Source of the DNA: Candidatus Coprenecus avistercoris
Lineage (GTDB): Bacteria > Bacteroidota > Bacteroidia > Bacteroidales > UBA932
Assembly: GCA_018712275.1 (NCBI GenBank)
Contig: DVHI01000061.1
Coordinates: forward strand, 1 to 51,371
Direction of reading: 5' to 3'
DNA: 51,371 bases
The translations under genes were made by a program, and so were the position numbers. Positions 49,979-51,371 of this stretch are shown in pieces (positions within the stretch are counted from its first letter, which is position 1; every line of letters starts with the position of its first letter). The notes under the pieces were generated by a model, which was not told the origin of the DNA, made no database searches, and saw only the letters and a program-made list of their open reading frames with translations.

Positions 49979-50698
49979 ATGGATTGGGATTTTATCATAC
50001 ACTGTATACTGGCCGTGGGGCTGTCGGCGGCTCTGATTGCGCTGCTGGACAGCCGCATCAAGCTGAGGAAGGAGCGGCGGAAGACTTCGATGTTCTACGG
50101 CATATCCAGGGACCTGGAGGGGGACACGTGGAAGCAGAAGGACGTTATCGAGGAGCAGAACGGCACGATACTGGAGCAGGACAGCACCATAAGGGAGCAA
50201 ATGCACGAGATTGAGAGCCTCGGGGCGGAACTGAAGGAGAGCAGGGCCATGGCCAGGATGCTGCTGGAACGCGGTCAGGACGGTCAGGGCAGACTCACCG
50301 CCTTCACCGAGCGGCTGCTGATGCTCATCGACGAGACAGCCAACGTCCACTACGAGAGCGCTTCCAGCCCCGCGACCCTCAGCCGCAGACTCAAGGAAAC
50401 CCTTCAGACCGGACTCACCGGCCACGAGGCCATGGAGCAGATCGGCGGCCTAATCGAGACCTCCTACCCCGGCTTCCTCAGCGGACTCTTCGACGACTTT
50501 CCCTGGCTGACCGACGACGACCGCCTGCTCATCTGCCTGATGTGCTGCGGCCTCTCCCCCAACGCCGCCAGCATCATCCTCGACCGCGACCTCAACCGCC
50601 TCAACAAATGGAAGACATCCCTCGCCAGGCAGATGGGCCTCTCCACCCGCCTCTCCAAATACCTCAAGGACCGGCTGGCCTCCTGCCGCCGCGCATAA
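49979..50698 (+). CDS. membrane-anchored coiled-coil protein with possible C-terminal HTH
   Basis: A 239-residue protein. The N-terminal hydrophobic helix (about 4-24, DFIIHCILAVGLSAALIALL) is followed by a basic stretch (KLRKERRK), a coiled coil (about 45-95) and a globular C-terminus (about 165-239) with PGFLSGLFDDFPWLTDDDRLLICLMCCGLSPNAASIILDRDLNRLNKWKTSL. That pattern resembles the LuxR-like helix-turn-helix end of some Bacteroidota sensor or regulator proteins, but I cannot confirm DNA binding. The longer reading frame from 49898 was rejected: its first 27 residues cross the -7 box. Translation may begin leaderless. No partner gene is adjacent in the window. Confidence 0.65.
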   Translation: MDWDFIIHCILAVGLSAALIALLDSRIKLRKERRKTSMFYGISRDLEGDTWKQKDVIEEQNGTILEQDSTIREQMHEIESLGAELKESRAMARMLLERGQDGQGRLTAFTERLLMLIDETANVHYESASSPATLSRRLKETLQTGLTGHEAMEQIGGLIETSYPGFLSGLFDDFPWLTDDDRLLICLMCCGLSPNAASIILDRDLNRLNKWKTSLARQMGLSTRLSKYLKDRLASCRRA

Positions 50699-50733
50699 CC
50701 TCACTGGAAGGCCTGTATACCACATCTTTAACT

Positions 50734-50802
50734 CTACCCCTTCCGAAGGAGTAGGGAAATGCCGGGATTTCGCCACCCTTTCCGAAGGAGTGAGGGGATG
50801 CC
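50734..50802 (+). repeat. two 30-base tandem repeats with TTCCGAA hairpin
   Basis: Copies at 50734-50763 and 50773-50802 (39-base period) agree at 24 of 30 positions and share CTTCCGAAGGAGT or TTTCCGAAGGAGT. Each can fold with its own arms (CTAC..GTAG, CAC..GTG), and the arm changes are partly compensating. Confidence 0.6.
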
Positions 50803-50817
50803 ACGTACCTAAACAAA

Positions 50818-50959
50818 AAGGTGACGGGCAAACGGCACTTTCGCCGGCACCTTCCGGATGGGGTTCCCAGGCAGGGACGACGAGAGAGGCTTCTGGGGCA
50901 GGTCCACTTATAACGAATTCGAGAAGGTGGTGGAGAAAGGCCGTTTCACCCGTCACCTT
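50818..50959. repeat. imperfect long-range inverted repeat
   Basis: AAGGTGACGGGCAAACGGC (50818-50836) pairs with its near-complement at 50940-50959 (GCCGTTTCACCCGTCACCTT), differing by a short CA/TG swap and one extra base. The inner 100 bases have no gene. Confidence 0.6.
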
Positions 50960-51272
50960 CCGCAGGGCCGAAGGCAGGAATACTGACGGGGAACACACAT
51001 AAATGCCACATATACGTGAGGAGAAAAAACTTCCGCAATGGCATAGATTGTGGCTGAAAATCAGGGGCTGCCGTTTAGAAAAAACTTCCGGGGCTTGCCA
51101 GGCGGGAAAACGGTACTTAATTTTGCGGCCGCCTGCTGCAGGCATACAACTGGCAAACAGCTGACGACAGCAGACAGACAATGAACAGAGAACGAACAAA
51201 CTGCGAAATGAAAGCGAAATGAAAGTGTACAGAGGGTGAACAAACAACGAACACATAGTGAACAGACAACAA

Positions 51273-51370
51273 ACAACAGACAGCTAACAGCTGACGACAG
51301 CGACCAGAAAACAGACAGCAGACAACAGACAGCTAATAGCCGACGACAGCGAGCAGAAAACAAACAGCAA
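51273..51370 (+). repeat. 49-base tandem repeat, two copies
   Basis: Copies 51273-51321 and 51322-51370 agree at 44 of 49 positions and contain ACAACAGACAGCTAA and GACGACAGCGA. A partial third relative (CAAACAGCTGACGACAGC) lies at 51155-51172. This may extend beyond the window. Confidence 0.65.
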
Positions 51371-51371
51371 A

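Larger units (their letters stand above)
50699..51371. other. 673-base non-coding, repeat-rich stretch to the window end
   Basis: No convincing gene lies here on either strand; minus-strand frames are low-complexity Cys/Leu/Val shadows. The region holds two tandem hairpin-like repeats (50734-50802), an imperfect inverted repeat (50818-50836 with 50940-50959), two copies of GAAAAAACTTCCG (51023-51035, 51078-51090) and a 49-base tandem repeat (51273-51370). From about 51175 on, T is rare on the plus strand and A is about half of the bases. The stretch continues beyond the window. Confidence 0.7.

Noticed and set aside
50450..51256. 268-codon minus-strand frame over the non-coding tail
   Set aside because: Covers hairpins and repeats, has Ser/Val/Cys-rich low complexity, and overlaps the coiled-coil gene on the other strand.
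51273..51370. CRISPR array in the terminal repeats
   Set aside because: The two 49-base copies are adjacent with no spacer between them and no cas genes are present.

Overview
The window looks like a chromosomal piece of a GC-rich member of the Bacteroidales. The evidence is a short primary sigma factor without a large N-terminal region, many promoters with the Bacteroidota -7 box TAnnTTTG, lipoproteins with TSC/SC lipoboxes, a GH97 glycosidase, a six-bladed beta-propeller lipoprotein, class II UvrA, and a zapA / 6S RNA / rny cluster. I cannot assign a genus from the sequence alone. No phage, conjugative element, insertion sequence or CRISPR array is visible. Most of the window is ordinary, densely packed core genome.

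Layout. 1-4277 (minus): an operon for a MTA/SAH/5'-deoxyadenosine-type amidohydrolase, purine nucleoside phosphorylase, MtnA, a HAD phosphatase and a WalJ-like metallo-beta-lactamase-fold protein cut by the window edge. Together the first four can deaminate, phosphorolyse, isomerise and probably dephosphorylate methylthio- or deoxy-nucleosides. 4462-9539 (plus): an energy-conserving 2-oxoacid oxidation operon (ADP-forming acyl-CoA synthetase, a small membrane protein, ferredoxin-like subunit, and VorB/VorA/VorC-type subunits), interrupted before the last gene by a 125-bp concentric palindrome. 9797-11974 (plus): a hotdog thioesterase and a umuDC pair. 11958-18508 (minus): a lipoprotein, rny, probable 6S RNA, zapA, a coiled-coil partner, a 5'-nucleotidase lipoprotein, a nitrilase-family amidase and a dicarboxylate/amino-acid symporter. 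18591-20711 (plus): a polyprenol-phosphate mannosyltransferase-like gene and dihydroorotase. 20718-33018 (minus): tex, a ClC channel, a small acidic protein, ygiQ, argS, an M3 peptidase, rpoD and an HtrA protease. 33112-35591 (plus): dnaN, an exonuclease and an unknown gene; then a YhiN-type flavoprotein (minus), tRNA-Thr(CGT), GH97 and an anchored nitroreductase.

39618-51371 is the accessory-like part. It holds an orphan FtsX-type permease behind a good sigma-54 promoter, a zinc metallopeptidase, a decayed antitoxin/PIN-toxin pair, class II uvrA, a LOG-family gene, mnmA, the SRP RNA, a beta-propeller lipoprotein, cytidine deaminase and a membrane-anchored coiled-coil protein with a possible helix-turn-helix end. 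Two palindromic elements (39633-39791 and 46077-46206) have different long terminal inverted repeats but a shared internal core, and look like a family of small non-coding repeats. The last 670 bases are non-coding and made of hairpins and degenerate tandem repeats.

The strongest leads are: the deaminating methylthio/5'-deoxy-nucleoside salvage operon; the complete ATP-yielding oxoacid operon with its small membrane protein and internal palindrome; the sigma-54-controlled lone permease; and the two-member palindromic element family. All similarity statements come from reading motifs in the sequence; no database search was run.
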